Below are positions 9,275 to 17,339 of a DNA stretch of 29,571 bases, piece by piece. Source of the DNA: an uncultured Prochlorococcus sp. (GTDB taxonomy: Bacteria; Cyanobacteriota; Cyanobacteriia; PCC-6307; Cyanobiaceae); the NCBI GenBank assembly GCA_902600395.1, contig CACKJL010000005.1:1-29571 (forward strand). Reading direction: 5' to 3'. How positions within the stretch are numbered: the stretch's first letter is position 1; the number at the start of each line of letters is the position of its first letter. The notes below the pieces were generated by a model that saw only the letters and a list, made by a program, of their open reading frames with translations, ran no database searches and had not been told where the DNA came from. A program made the translations under genes and the position numbers.

Positions 9275-9736
9275 ATGAACGATCAACAATTTTATTACGA
9301 AACCATGTATATCCTCCGTCCAGATATTGCGGAAGATGAAGTAACTAACCATATTGATAAATACAATAAGCTTTTAGAAGAATTTGGCGGTACCATCCTC
9401 GATAGTCAAATGAGAGGTAAAAGAAGATTAGCCTATCAAATAGCAAAACATAGAGAAGGAATTTACGTCCAACTAAGTCATCAAGGAGATGGACAACATA
9501 TTTTCAAAATCGAAAAAGCAATGAGACTAAGTGAAGATGTTATTAGATACATGACCGTTAAACATGAAGGACCCTTGCCAACTCCAAAACCATCTACGAA
9601 AGGTTCAACTAAAGCAGATGATAAAGAAAATCCAGAAACTAAAGTTGAATCTAAGGAAGAACAACCAGTAGTAAGCGCAGATACTTCAACTTCGGGAAAA
9701 GATGATACTGAATCTAAAGAAAATGCAGAATCTTAA
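9275..9736 (+). CDS. rpsF: 30S ribosomal protein S6
   Basis: S6 binds the central domain of 16S rRNA with S18 in the small subunit. The S6 core runs from FYYETMYILRPDIAEDEV to about residue 100, including MRGKRRLAYQIAKHREGIYVQL and the MRLSEDVIRYMTVK strand. A hydrophilic tail of about 50 residues rich in Lys, Glu, Ser and Thr follows, which is longer than in E. coli. The frame also offers a TTG at 9263, adding four residues (MSET). I prefer the ATG at 9275 because S6 proteins normally have only a few residues before YYETMYIL. Neither site has a clear Shine-Dalgarno. It is convergent with argG, with only 3 bases between the stops. rpsR is not adjacent. Confidence 0.93.
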   Translation: MNDQQFYYETMYILRPDIAEDEVTNHIDKYNKLLEEFGGTILDSQMRGKRRLAYQIAKHREGIYVQLSHQGDGQHIFKIEKAMRLSEDVIRYMTVKHEGPLPTPKPSTKGSTKADDKENPETKVESKEEQPVVSADTSTSGKDDTESKENAES

Positions 9737-9739
9737 ATG

Positions 9740-10954
9740 TTAATCTTTTGTTTTTGAATTTAATTCAGCCCATATTTTATTAGACATACCCCACATATAA
9801 ATAAAACCCTCCGCTAAAGAATGATTAAAAACATCATCTTTGCTATAAGTTGCCAAATCTTCTCTGTAAAGTGAATTATTTTCCGACATTCTACCGATTA
9901 CTATCGCGTTCCCCTTATGAAGTCTAATCTTTACTCTTCCATTAACTGCAGTTTGAGTCGAGGAAATAAATGAATCTAAACTATCTTTAAGAGGTCCAAA
10001 CCAAAAACCTTGATAGACAAGTTGACCCCATTTTTTTTCAACTATTCCTTTAAAGTCGACAACGTCTGGATTTAATGTAATGCTTTCTAATTCTTTGTGA
10101 GCTTTGATTAAAAGCAAGAGGCCTGGTGTTTCGTAAATCTCTCTACTTTTAATTCCTACTACTCGGTCTTCAATCATATCAATTCTTCCAAAACCATGCT
10201 CACCTGCGAGAACATTAGCTTTTTTAATAATCTCTACGGGGGTTAGAGATTCATCATTAATTCCAACAGGAAGCCCATTTTTGAAAATAATTTCTACTTC
10301 TTGAGGAGAATCAGGTGAATTCTGAATAGATGATGTCATTGCAAAAATATCTTCAGGTGCTTCTTTCATTGGGTCTTCTAATATGCCTGCTTCAATACTC
10401 CTACCAAGTAAATTAACATCTATTGAATATGGTGATTTTTTTGATACTGGTGCAGGAATGCCAAACTTTTCTCCGTACACTATTGCCTCTTCCCTGCTCA
10501 TATTCCATTCCCTTGCAGGAGTAATTATTTTTAAATCAGGACCTAAAGCATTTATTGCTAAATCAAATCGAACTTGATCATTCCCTTTACCAGTGCATCC
10601 ATGAGCCACTGCATCAGCACTAAACTCTCGAGCAATATTTACAAGATTTTCTGCAATTAAAGGCCTAGCAAGAGCTGTAGATAAAGGATATTTATCTAAA
10701 TATAATGCGTTTGCTCTAATGGCTGGGAAAGCGTATCTCTCAACAAAACTATTAACTAAATTGCCAACAATTGATTGAGATGCACCAGAATTTAAAGCTT
10801 TTTGCCTAATAAGTTCTAAATCCTCGCCTTGACCAAGATCTGCGACAAAAGTAACCACTTCTGAAATTCCATATTCATTCTTTAAATATGGAATACAAAC
10901 GCTCGTATCAACGCCACCAGAATAAGCTAGTACAACTTTTTTTACCTGCTGCAT
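9740..10954 (-). CDS. argG: Argininosuccinate synthase
   Basis: ArgG joins citrulline and aspartate with ATP to form argininosuccinate, the penultimate step of arginine synthesis. The 404 residues match the type I family. The N-type ATP pyrophosphatase loop is VVLAYSGGVDTSV (about 7-19), and the second signature is GCTGKGNDQVRF. The regions TPAREWNMSREEAI and SKKSPYSIDVNLLGRSIEAG are also diagnostic. The stop lies 3 bases from the rpsF stop on the opposite strand, so transcription of the two genes must end inside or beyond the partner's coding sequence unless another mechanism acts. A possible small membrane-protein gene lies upstream on the same strand. Confidence 0.97.
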   Translation of the reverse strand: MQQVKKVVLAYSGGVDTSVCIPYLKNEYGISEVVTFVADLGQGEDLELIRQKALNSGASQSIVGNLVNSFVERYAFPAIRANALYLDKYPLSTALARPLIAENLVNIAREFSADAVAHGCTGKGNDQVRFDLAINALGPDLKIITPAREWNMSREEAIVYGEKFGIPAPVSKKSPYSIDVNLLGRSIEAGILEDPMKEAPEDIFAMTSSIQNSPDSPQEVEIIFKNGLPVGINDESLTPVEIIKKANVLAGEHGFGRIDMIEDRVVGIKSREIYETPGLLLLIKAHKELESITLNPDVVDFKGIVEKKWGQLVYQGFWFGPLKDSLDSFISSTQTAVNGRVKIRLHKGNAIVIGRMSENNSLYREDLATYSKDDVFNHSLAEGFIYMWGMSNKIWAELNSKTKD

Positions 10955-10991
10955 CTAAATTTGCTCCATAAATTTAAATTTTTTGACGTAA

Positions 10992-11186
10992 TTAAGAATT
11001 TGAAAACTTATTAAAGACTAATACTATTGTAACTAAAAGAGCTGGACCAAAAACTATTAATATGAGAAGAAAGTTATTAATTATTAAAACATTGGGATTC
11101 AAATATCCAATAAGTTTAAATAATCCAGACAACAGGGATGAAATTAGCCAAATAAAAAAGTATTTTAAATTTCCTTTATCAAACAA
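10992..11186 (-). CDS. Possible small membrane protein, 64 residues, unknown function
   Basis: I do not recognise a family. The frame encodes 64 residues with two hydrophobic stretches (about 9-28 and 34-58) separated by a short polar turn, consistent with a two-helix membrane hairpin. The only usable start is TTG at 11184-11186; a stop lies six codons upstream and no ATG or GTG intervenes. It sits 37 bases before argG on the same strand and 53 bases from the ATG of the divergent DUF3134 gene, so it fills an otherwise empty 285-base gap in a very compact genome. This supports a real gene, but AT-rich DNA readily yields hydrophobic chance frames. Conservation in related genomes would decide. 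Confidence 0.45.
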   Translation of the reverse strand: MFDKGNLKYFFIWLISSLLSGLFKLIGYLNPNVLIINNFLLILIVFGPALLVTIVLVFNKFSNS

Positions 11187-11239
11187 AGTTTTTAGTGTGC
11201 ATCATTATGTATTATCTTATATATAGAACATTATCTATA

Positions 11240-11521
11240 ATGGATTCAAACAAACTAAAACTTAGATTAGACGATATTTCTGAAGTCAATCCTGCTTTAA
11301 CTTGCTACCACAGAAACGAGCCATCCCCTGTTTTGCCTTTAAGAGATGAACCAGATCTACTTTCTTGGCTTGAAAATACAGGAAGACTTATTGCAGAAAA
11401 AGATGGAGATTCACAAGAGATTAGTACAATAGAAGAAGAAGAACTTTCAGCACTTATGGGTGAAAAAGAAGATTATAAAACTGAAGAAGATCCTTCATTA
11501 GAAGATGATTGGGAAGATTAA
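11240..11521 (+). CDS. DUF3134-type small acidic cyanobacterial protein
   Basis: This is a 93-residue acidic protein that I associate with the cyanobacterial DUF3134 family; its function is unknown. A conserved N-terminal block reads NPALTCYHRNEPSPVLPLRD, followed by DLLSWLENTGRLIA and an Asp/Glu-rich tail ending EDDWED. I chose the ATG at 11240 (MDSNKLKLRLDD). The frame is open to 11195, but the additional residues (MCIIMYYLIYRTLSI) look like translated promoter DNA. There is no signal peptide or membrane segment from the chosen start. The last 17 bases overlap the start of mraY in another frame, which suggests translational coupling. A regulatory tie to wall synthesis would be inference only. 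Confidence 0.8.
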   Translation: MDSNKLKLRLDDISEVNPALTCYHRNEPSPVLPLRDEPDLLSWLENTGRLIAEKDGDSQEISTIEEEELSALMGEKEDYKTEEDPSLEDDWED

Positions 11522-12581
11522 AAAATTTAACTTTGAATCGTTATTTATATTAAATACTTTTGCTTTAATAGTTACTTCCTATTTTTTTAATAATTTTATT
11601 TTTACAGGAGTTTATATATTATTCTTCTTAATTTCTGTTTTTGCAACGAAAAATGGTCTAAAGATTATCAAAAAATTTAATTTACTTCAAAATATAAGAA
11701 CAGAGGGTCCTTTTAATCACTATAAAAAAAATGATACTCCAACAATGGGTGGGTTTTTTTTGATTATCCCTTTTTTAATTTTTCTTCTAATAATAACTAT
11801 AAATTTAGGATCCATTAAATTATTTCTTTTATTCCTGACTATTTTTGGTTTCCTTATTATAGGTTTTTTAGATGATTATTTAAGTATTAGAAACAAAGAA
11901 AATACAGGATTAAAAACAAAAGAGAAATTTATTTTACAAAGTGTCATCTCAATAATTTTTATATTGTTAGCCAACGAACAAAATTTAATCAGTCCATTAA
12001 TAACAGTTTCTGACTCCTGGGGAATAAATATGAATATTTTCATATTGCCAATTTCTTTTTTAGTACTTGTGGGCATAAGTAATTCAGTAAATTTGACTGA
12101 TGGACTAGATGGATTAGCAGCTGGATGCAGTGGTATTGTCTTTTATGGATTAGGAACAGAAATATTAATTAAAGAACAGCAAGAACTTTTTATTTTTAGC
12201 ATCTTGTGTTTTTCGATGTCCGGCATATGTCTAGGATTTCTCAAATATAATAGTTATCCTGCAAAAATATTTATGGGTGACACAGGATCACTAAGTATTG
12301 GAGCAATTTTAGGATCTATAGCGATATTAACCAATAGCGTTTTTACCTTATCTATTTTCTCAGGAATATTTATTATTGAATCATTGTCAGTAATGATTCA
12401 AGTAGGGTTTTTTAAAATTACAAAAAAATTATTTCATAGAGGTAAACGCATATTTTTAATGGCTCCACTACACCACCATTTTGAACTTAAAGGAGTTAAA
12501 GAACAAAAAATAGTTGAAAATTTTTGGAAAATCAACATTTTACTTGTAATTTTAGGTATAGTTTTAAAAATCAATCTTTGA
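11505..12581 (+). CDS. mraY: Phospho-N-acetylmuramoyl-pentapeptide transferase
   Basis: MraY transfers phospho-MurNAc-pentapeptide from UDP to undecaprenyl phosphate, making lipid I at the inner face of the plasma membrane. The 358 residues form about ten hydrophobic segments. Family signatures are NDTPTMGG, GFLDDYLS with the catalytic Asp pair, NSVNLTDGLDGLAAG, KIFMGDTGSLSIGA and the C-terminal APLHHHFELKG loop. These distinguish it from WecA-type transferases. The ATG at 11505 lies inside the last codons of the DUF3134 gene (17-base overlap). The next in-frame methionine is far downstream, within the conserved TMGG motif, so the overlap is real. An 81-residue unknown follows 10 bases after the stop. 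The usual mur neighbours (murF, murD) are absent, as in other picocyanobacteria with dispersed wall genes. Confidence 0.97.
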   Translation: MIGKIKKFNFESLFILNTFALIVTSYFFNNFIFTGVYILFFLISVFATKNGLKIIKKFNLLQNIRTEGPFNHYKKNDTPTMGGFFLIIPFLIFLLIITINLGSIKLFLLFLTIFGFLIIGFLDDYLSIRNKENTGLKTKEKFILQSVISIIFILLANEQNLISPLITVSDSWGINMNIFILPISFLVLVGISNSVNLTDGLDGLAAGCSGIVFYGLGTEILIKEQQELFIFSILCFSMSGICLGFLKYNSYPAKIFMGDTGSLSIGAILGSIAILTNSVFTLSIFSGIFIIESLSVMIQVGFFKITKKLFHRGKRIFLMAPLHHHFELKGVKEQKIVENFWKINILLVILGIVLKINL

Positions 12582-12591
12582 AAAATTTGTT

Positions 12592-12837
12592 ATGAATTTT
12601 TTTACATGGAAAGATAATGGATTAACAAGTGACTGTTCAAGTCTTGATGCAATGGCATCAAGGTTTGAAGAAACTGCTAACTTAATGAAAAAACTATCTA
12701 AGAAAGGCTTTAAACTAAAGAAAACTCAAAATAATCAACTAATTCTTCACCCTGATCCTGAGGTATTTGATCAATGGGGTTTTATAAGTGAGGAAGTCCC
12801 TTTTAAACAACTTTGCTTAATGTCAGATGAAGAGTAA
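12592..12837 (+). CDS. Hypothetical protein, 81 residues
   Basis: No function is recognised. The product is a soluble-looking 81-residue protein with a predicted amphipathic helical centre (DAMASRFEETANLMKKLSKK) and a following strand-like segment (FKLKKTQNNQLILHPDPE). The C terminus carries WGFISEEVPFKQLCLM. It begins 10 bases after mraY on the same strand and is probably co-transcribed. Its last 67 bases overlap the 3' end of the sucrose-phosphate-synthase-type gene on the opposite strand. The composition and the lack of low-complexity content suggest a genuine gene, and I think relatives occur in picocyanobacteria, but that is memory rather than a search. Confidence 0.75.
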   Translation: MNFFTWKDNGLTSDCSSLDAMASRFEETANLMKKLSKKGFKLKKTQNNQLILHPDPEVFDQWGFISEEVPFKQLCLMSDEE

Positions 12838-14180
12838 CTATTTGAACTTAGGATTTCTTCAGTAAGTACTGATAAATAATTACGTACATGAGTGTTCCAA
12901 CTAAAGTGCCTATTAACACCCTCAATTCCATTTCTACTCCATAATTTCCACTGATTATTATTTGCAATTCCTTTTTCAAGAATAACTTTCAACTCATTAA
13001 TATCAGTAACATCTACTAGAAGTCCGTTTTCACATTTTGAGCGGATTTCTTTTGGACCTCCATCATTTGTTGATATTATTGGCAATCCACATGAAGAGGC
13101 TTCAAGCAGGGTTAAACCAAAAGGCTCAGTTAAAGCTGGATTTACAAATACACCTCCTCTACTAGCAGCCCACCTATACAAAGCAGGAATCTGACTTGGA
13201 AAATGTTTTTTGGGGTAAGCTACCTTGCCATACAAATTATATTTATCAATCATTTCAAAGATATTATGAAATACATCTTTTTGTTGAGGGTCAAGTTTAG
13301 AAGTATTATCTCGACAACCCAAAATTAAAATCAAATTAGTTTTCCTTTTTAATTTTTCAGATTTTCCATATGCCTCAATCAACGAGGGAATATTTTTTCT
13401 TCTTACAGCTCTAGAAATAGCCAAAAATGGAGGTTTAGAAGAATCCTTTAAAAAAGGTTTCATCATGTTATCAATTTCAGCAGTCTCGGTTGTGGAGTGA
13501 ATATGGTGAAATTTATTATGATCAACACCTGGAGGAATAACTTTAGCTTTATGAGGTGAAAAAGAAGAATATTGGGAATATTGATACAACGACTCTTGTT
13601 TAGTGCTTGTAACAACAATATCTGCAGACTTCAATGCTTTTTCTTCTGCCTCAATTCTTTTACTTATAGAGTAAAGCTTTTCTATTTGATTAGTTTTTAA
13701 ACCAATATCAAGCAATTTCCTTTTTTTCTCTCTTCCTAAAGAATGACCAGTAAAAATAAGAGGAACATTTAAGGATTTACTTAATTTGACTCCTACATAT
13801 CCAGCATCTGCATAATGTGCATGAATGAAATTAGGTTTTTTATTTTTTTTATAGTAAGAAATTAGTCTTTCAGTTAGATGATCTAAATAAGGCCAAAGCA
13901 ATTCCTTTCTTAAATATTTATTAGGTCCAAATTTAAATCTTAAAATTCTAACGCCAGGTTCTACAAATTCTTCTTCTTGAGAATATTCATCGTCCACTTT
14001 AGGGTCTTTTATAAAACGAGTAACTAAATCCACTTGATCAACTTCTGAAGTATTAGCTAAGCTTTTAATTAACTCTAAAACGTATTGTGTTTGCCCTCCT
14101 GTATCTGCATCCCTGCCTAACTCAAGATTTTTTGAACGTATAAGACCATGTAAATGTAAATGTAAAAAATTCAACCTCAT
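12771..14180 (-). CDS. sps: Sucrose-phosphate synthase-type glycosyltransferase (GT4)
   Basis: SPS transfers glucose from a nucleotide sugar to fructose 6-phosphate, giving sucrose 6-phosphate; sucrose is a compatible solute in Prochlorococcus. The 469-residue protein has the GT-B two-domain fold. N-terminal motifs are FLHLHLHGLIR and GRDADTGGQTQYVLE, then IFTGHSLGREKKRK with the SPS-like RIEAEEKALKSADIVV segment. The donor-site signature is NPALTEPFGLTLLEASSCG followed by STNDGGPKEI. It contains only the glycosyltransferase domain; there is no C-terminal sucrose-phosphatase-like domain as in longer SPS proteins. Other GT4 retaining transferases are possible, but the DADTGGQ motif points to SPS or sucrose synthase. 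The last 67 bases overlap the convergent 81-residue gene. Confidence 0.85.
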   Translation of the reverse strand: MRLNFLHLHLHGLIRSKNLELGRDADTGGQTQYVLELIKSLANTSEVDQVDLVTRFIKDPKVDDEYSQEEEFVEPGVRILRFKFGPNKYLRKELLWPYLDHLTERLISYYKKNKKPNFIHAHYADAGYVGVKLSKSLNVPLIFTGHSLGREKKRKLLDIGLKTNQIEKLYSISKRIEAEEKALKSADIVVTSTKQESLYQYSQYSSFSPHKAKVIPPGVDHNKFHHIHSTTETAEIDNMMKPFLKDSSKPPFLAISRAVRRKNIPSLIEAYGKSEKLKRKTNLILILGCRDNTSKLDPQQKDVFHNIFEMIDKYNLYGKVAYPKKHFPSQIPALYRWAASRGGVFVNPALTEPFGLTLLEASSCGLPIISTNDGGPKEIRSKCENGLLVDVTDINELKVILEKGIANNNQWKLWSRNGIEGVNRHFSWNTHVRNYLSVLTEEILSSNSYSSSDIKQSCLKGTSSLIKPH

Positions 14181-14285
14181 TGAGCAAATCCTCCATCAAC
14201 GGCCTTTAATACAAATAAGCTGAATTTTCTAAGGAAATATTAAGAAAGGATTATGATTTGAAATTTTTTTAATACAAAAGTTTTC

Positions 14286-14318
14286 AAAAAAGCAGTTATA
14301 GAGAAGCTTTATGCCTCT
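14286..14318 (-). terminator. Weak candidate terminator downstream of uvrA
   Basis: Read on the minus strand about 60 bases after the uvrA stop, AGAGGC-ATAAA-GCTTCTCT can form a 6-bp stem with a two-base bulge. It is followed after eight bases by a run of six T. The stem is short and imperfect and the T-run is offset, so this is only a candidate. The 200-base gap between uvrA and the SPS gene otherwise shows nothing I can name. Confidence 0.25.
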
Positions 14319-14380
14319 TTAAGAACAAATTTCGTATTGCTTAAATAATTAAAATAAAAAGAAATACAACAAGGATTTTC

Positions 14381-17284
14381 TTATTTCAGAACCTTTTTTA
14401 GATATTTTGCTGTATGACTTATAGGATTTTTAGCTACATCCTCAGGAATACCTTCTGCAATGATTTCTCCTCCTTTATCCCCTCCATCAGGCCCTAAATC
14501 GATAATCCAATCTGAACATCTAATAACATCTAAATTATGTTCAATAACAATTACTGAATTACCTTTATCTACCAAACGTTGTATCACATCCATTAATTTA
14601 TGAACATCATAAAAACTTAACCCAGTGGTTGGTTCATCAATCAAGTATAAAGTTTTTCCAGTAGCTCTTTTTGACAATTCCGTGGCTAACTTTACTCTTT
14701 GAGCCTCTCCACCAGATAATGTAGGAGCTGGCTGACCTAATTTGACATATCCTAAGCCAACATCAACCAATGTAGATAATCTTTCAGCAGCTTGAGGTAT
14801 AGCAGAAAAAGTTTCTGCAGCTTGTTCAACAGTCATCTCTAAAACATCAGATATATTGAATCCTTTATATTTCACCTGAAGAGTTTCCCTATTAAAACGA
14901 GCTCCTTTGCATACTTCACATTGAACATACACATCAGGTAAAAAATTCATTTCAATTACATTAACTCCCTGACCTTTACAAGCTTCGCATCTTCCTCCTT
15001 TTACGTTAAAGCTAAATTGACCAGCCTGATATCCTCTGGCTTTTGCTTCTACTGTGGCAGTAAATATCTGCCTTATAGGATCAAAAGCACCGGTATATGT
15101 GGCAGGATTTGATCTTGGAGTTCTTCCTATTGGAGATTGATCAATAACGATAACTTTATCAATTGCCTTTATACCCTTAAGCTCTTTTACACCTTGAGGA
15201 AAAGGGACTTTTAAACCTAGAGAATGACATAATGCAGGATGGAGTAATTCATTTATCAAAGTGCTCTTGCCACTTCCACTCACACCAGTTACAGAAACTA
15301 ATCTTCCTAAAGGAAATTCAACAGAAATATTTTTTAAATTATTTTTAGAGCAATTATTTAAAAATAAACTTTTTTTTACAGATGATCTACGTTCTTTTGG
15401 AGTAGGAATAGACATCCTACCACTGAGATAAGCGCCAGTTAATGACTTTTCTGAATTTAAGACATCTTGATAAGATCCTTTAGCGATAATTTCCCCGCCA
15501 TAAACACCTGCCCCTGGACCAATATCTACTAAATAATCTGCGGATTTCATAGTATCTTCATCATGTTCAACGACAACCAAAGTATTTCCCAAGTCTCTTA
15601 AGCTTTTTAATGTTTCTAATAATCTGTCATTGTCTCTCTGATGCAAACCAATACTTGGTTCATCTAATACATATAAAACACCAGTAAGACCAGCACCTAT
15701 TTGTGTAGCCAATCTAATACGCTGAGCCTCACCACCAGACAAAGTCATAGCTGGTCTATCTAAAGTCAAATAATCTAAACCTACATTAATTAAAAACTTC
15801 AAACGTAAACGAATCTCTTTTAAAACCAATTCGCCTATCTGCTTTTGTTTTTCTGATAAAGATATATTTTCTTTCTTTGTCTTACCTAAACCCATTATGC
15901 GCTCTACGTGATTTAGGGTTTCAGAAACGCTTATAGAAGTTAAGTCAGTAATATTGTATGGACCAAGTTTAACTGCCAAAGCCTCAGGTCTTAATCTTTT
16001 TCCAGAACATGTCTTACAGGGAACTAATTCTAGATACTTTTCTAATTTTTGTTTAACTGATTCTCCATTGGCTTCATTCAGTTGCCTTTCTAATATTGGT
16101 AAAATCCCCTCAAAAGGTCTTTCAAAACCACTAGAGGTTTTAAAACGACTATCAGCTTGAATTAATATTGGTTTATCTGAACCCAAAAGTAGAACTTTTT
16201 TTTGCAAATCACTTAAATCTTTCCAAGGAGTTTTTAATTCAAAACCATAAGCTTGACCTACAGAATAAAGTAAAGAGAAGTAATAAGTATTATCTTTCTC
16301 ACTCCAAGGAGCTATTGCAGCATAAACAGGCAATGTTTTATCAGGTATAACTCTATCTGCGGTAAATTTTTTTAAATAACCAATCCCATGACAATCTGGA
16401 CAGGCACCATATGGGCTATTAAAAGAAAACAATCTAGGAGAAAGTTCTTCAACAATAGATCCATGTACAGGACATGCATAATTTTCTGAGTAAAGTTTTT
16501 CTCTCTCTAAGTTAGAAGGTAAATTTTCTCCTTTTTTTGGAACAACTTCGACTATTGCTAAGCCATCGCCTCTTTTGAGACAAGTTTGTAGTGAATCATT
16601 TAATCTTTCTTGTATTCCTTCTCTTGCAATTAATCTATCAACTACTACCTCAATATTATGAATTTGATTTTTATCTAATTCAATACTATCAGCAAGTTCT
16701 CTTACCTCTCCATTGATTCTTATCCTAGCAAAACCTTCAGCAGCTAATCCGCTTATTAATTTTGTATGAGTTCCTTTCTTACCTCTTACAACAGGAGCCA
16801 ACAATTGGTACCTTGTTCCTTCTGGTAAAAGTAGAATTTGATCCACCATTTCATCAATCGTTTGAGGTGCAATTGGAATCCCGCAGTGGTGACAATGCGG
16901 CTCACCCGCACGACCAAACAATAATCTTAAATAATCTTGTATTTCTGTTACTGTTCCAACTGTTGATCGGGGATTATGACTTGTAGATTTTTGATCAATT
17001 GAAATAGCAGGTGATAAACCTTCAATATTGTCAACATCTGGTTTATCTACTTGACCCAAAAATTGCCTAGCGTATGCAGAAAGACTCTCAACATATCTTC
17101 TTTGCCCCTCAGCAAAAATAGTATCAAAGGCCAGAGAACTTTTACCACTTCCACTCACACCTGTAAAAACTATAAATTTATTCCTAGGTAGAGAAAGATC
17201 AATATTTTTTAAATTATGCTGACGAGCTCCCCTAATATTAATTGAGTTATCTTCTCCAAAACTATTATTAGCTTTATTAACCAT
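14381..17284 (-). CDS. uvrA: Excinuclease ABC subunit A
   Basis: UvrA is the damage-sensing ATPase of nucleotide excision repair; it loads UvrB on lesions in the cytoplasm. The 967 residues are full length. The first ABC module has Walker A TGVSGSGKSSLAFD (Lys48), and the second has VTGVSGSGKSTLINE. Both carry signature motifs (LSGGEAQRIRLA and LSGGEAQRVKLA) and Walker B regions (YVLDEPSIGLH and YLIDEPTTGLS). Zinc-binding cysteine clusters are visible at CHHCG and ACPDCHGIG, and the DNA-binding zinc module lies between GRCEACKGQG and QCEVCKGARF. The start at 17284 is taken as the first in-frame ATG; the first ~14 residues are non-conserved. recN lies 55 bases upstream on the same strand, so the two repair genes may form one unit. 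Confidence 0.98.
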   Translation of the reverse strand: MVNKANNSFGEDNSINIRGARQHNLKNIDLSLPRNKFIVFTGVSGSGKSSLAFDTIFAEGQRRYVESLSAYARQFLGQVDKPDVDNIEGLSPAISIDQKSTSHNPRSTVGTVTEIQDYLRLLFGRAGEPHCHHCGIPIAPQTIDEMVDQILLLPEGTRYQLLAPVVRGKKGTHTKLISGLAAEGFARIRINGEVRELADSIELDKNQIHNIEVVVDRLIAREGIQERLNDSLQTCLKRGDGLAIVEVVPKKGENLPSNLEREKLYSENYACPVHGSIVEELSPRLFSFNSPYGACPDCHGIGYLKKFTADRVIPDKTLPVYAAIAPWSEKDNTYYFSLLYSVGQAYGFELKTPWKDLSDLQKKVLLLGSDKPILIQADSRFKTSSGFERPFEGILPILERQLNEANGESVKQKLEKYLELVPCKTCSGKRLRPEALAVKLGPYNITDLTSISVSETLNHVERIMGLGKTKKENISLSEKQKQIGELVLKEIRLRLKFLINVGLDYLTLDRPAMTLSGGEAQRIRLATQIGAGLTGVLYVLDEPSIGLHQRDNDRLLETLKSLRDLGNTLVVVEHDEDTMKSADYLVDIGPGAGVYGGEIIAKGSYQDVLNSEKSLTGAYLSGRMSIPTPKERRSSVKKSLFLNNCSKNNLKNISVEFPLGRLVSVTGVSGSGKSTLINELLHPALCHSLGLKVPFPQGVKELKGIKAIDKVIVIDQSPIGRTPRSNPATYTGAFDPIRQIFTATVEAKARGYQAGQFSFNVKGGRCEACKGQGVNVIEMNFLPDVYVQCEVCKGARFNRETLQVKYKGFNISDVLEMTVEQAAETFSAIPQAAERLSTLVDVGLGYVKLGQPAPTLSGGEAQRVKLATELSKRATGKTLYLIDEPTTGLSFYDVHKLMDVIQRLVDKGNSVIVIEHNLDVIRCSDWIIDLGPDGGDKGGEIIAEGIPEDVAKNPISHTAKYLKKVLK

Positions 17285-17339
17285 GTATAAATCTAAAGTT
17301 GCGATTTAAAAAGGTTATTATAGTAGAATTTTTTCTGTT

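Noticed and set aside
11195..11239. Upstream start of the DUF3134 gene (MCIIMYYLIYR...)
   Set aside because: The added hydrophobic residues are unlike the acidic protein and the DNA there is a promoter-like A/T stretch.
14181..14380. Gap between the SPS gene and uvrA as a possible small RNA locus
   Set aside because: Only one weak, bulged hairpin is visible, better listed as a doubtful terminator. Without expression data or conservation I cannot support an RNA gene.
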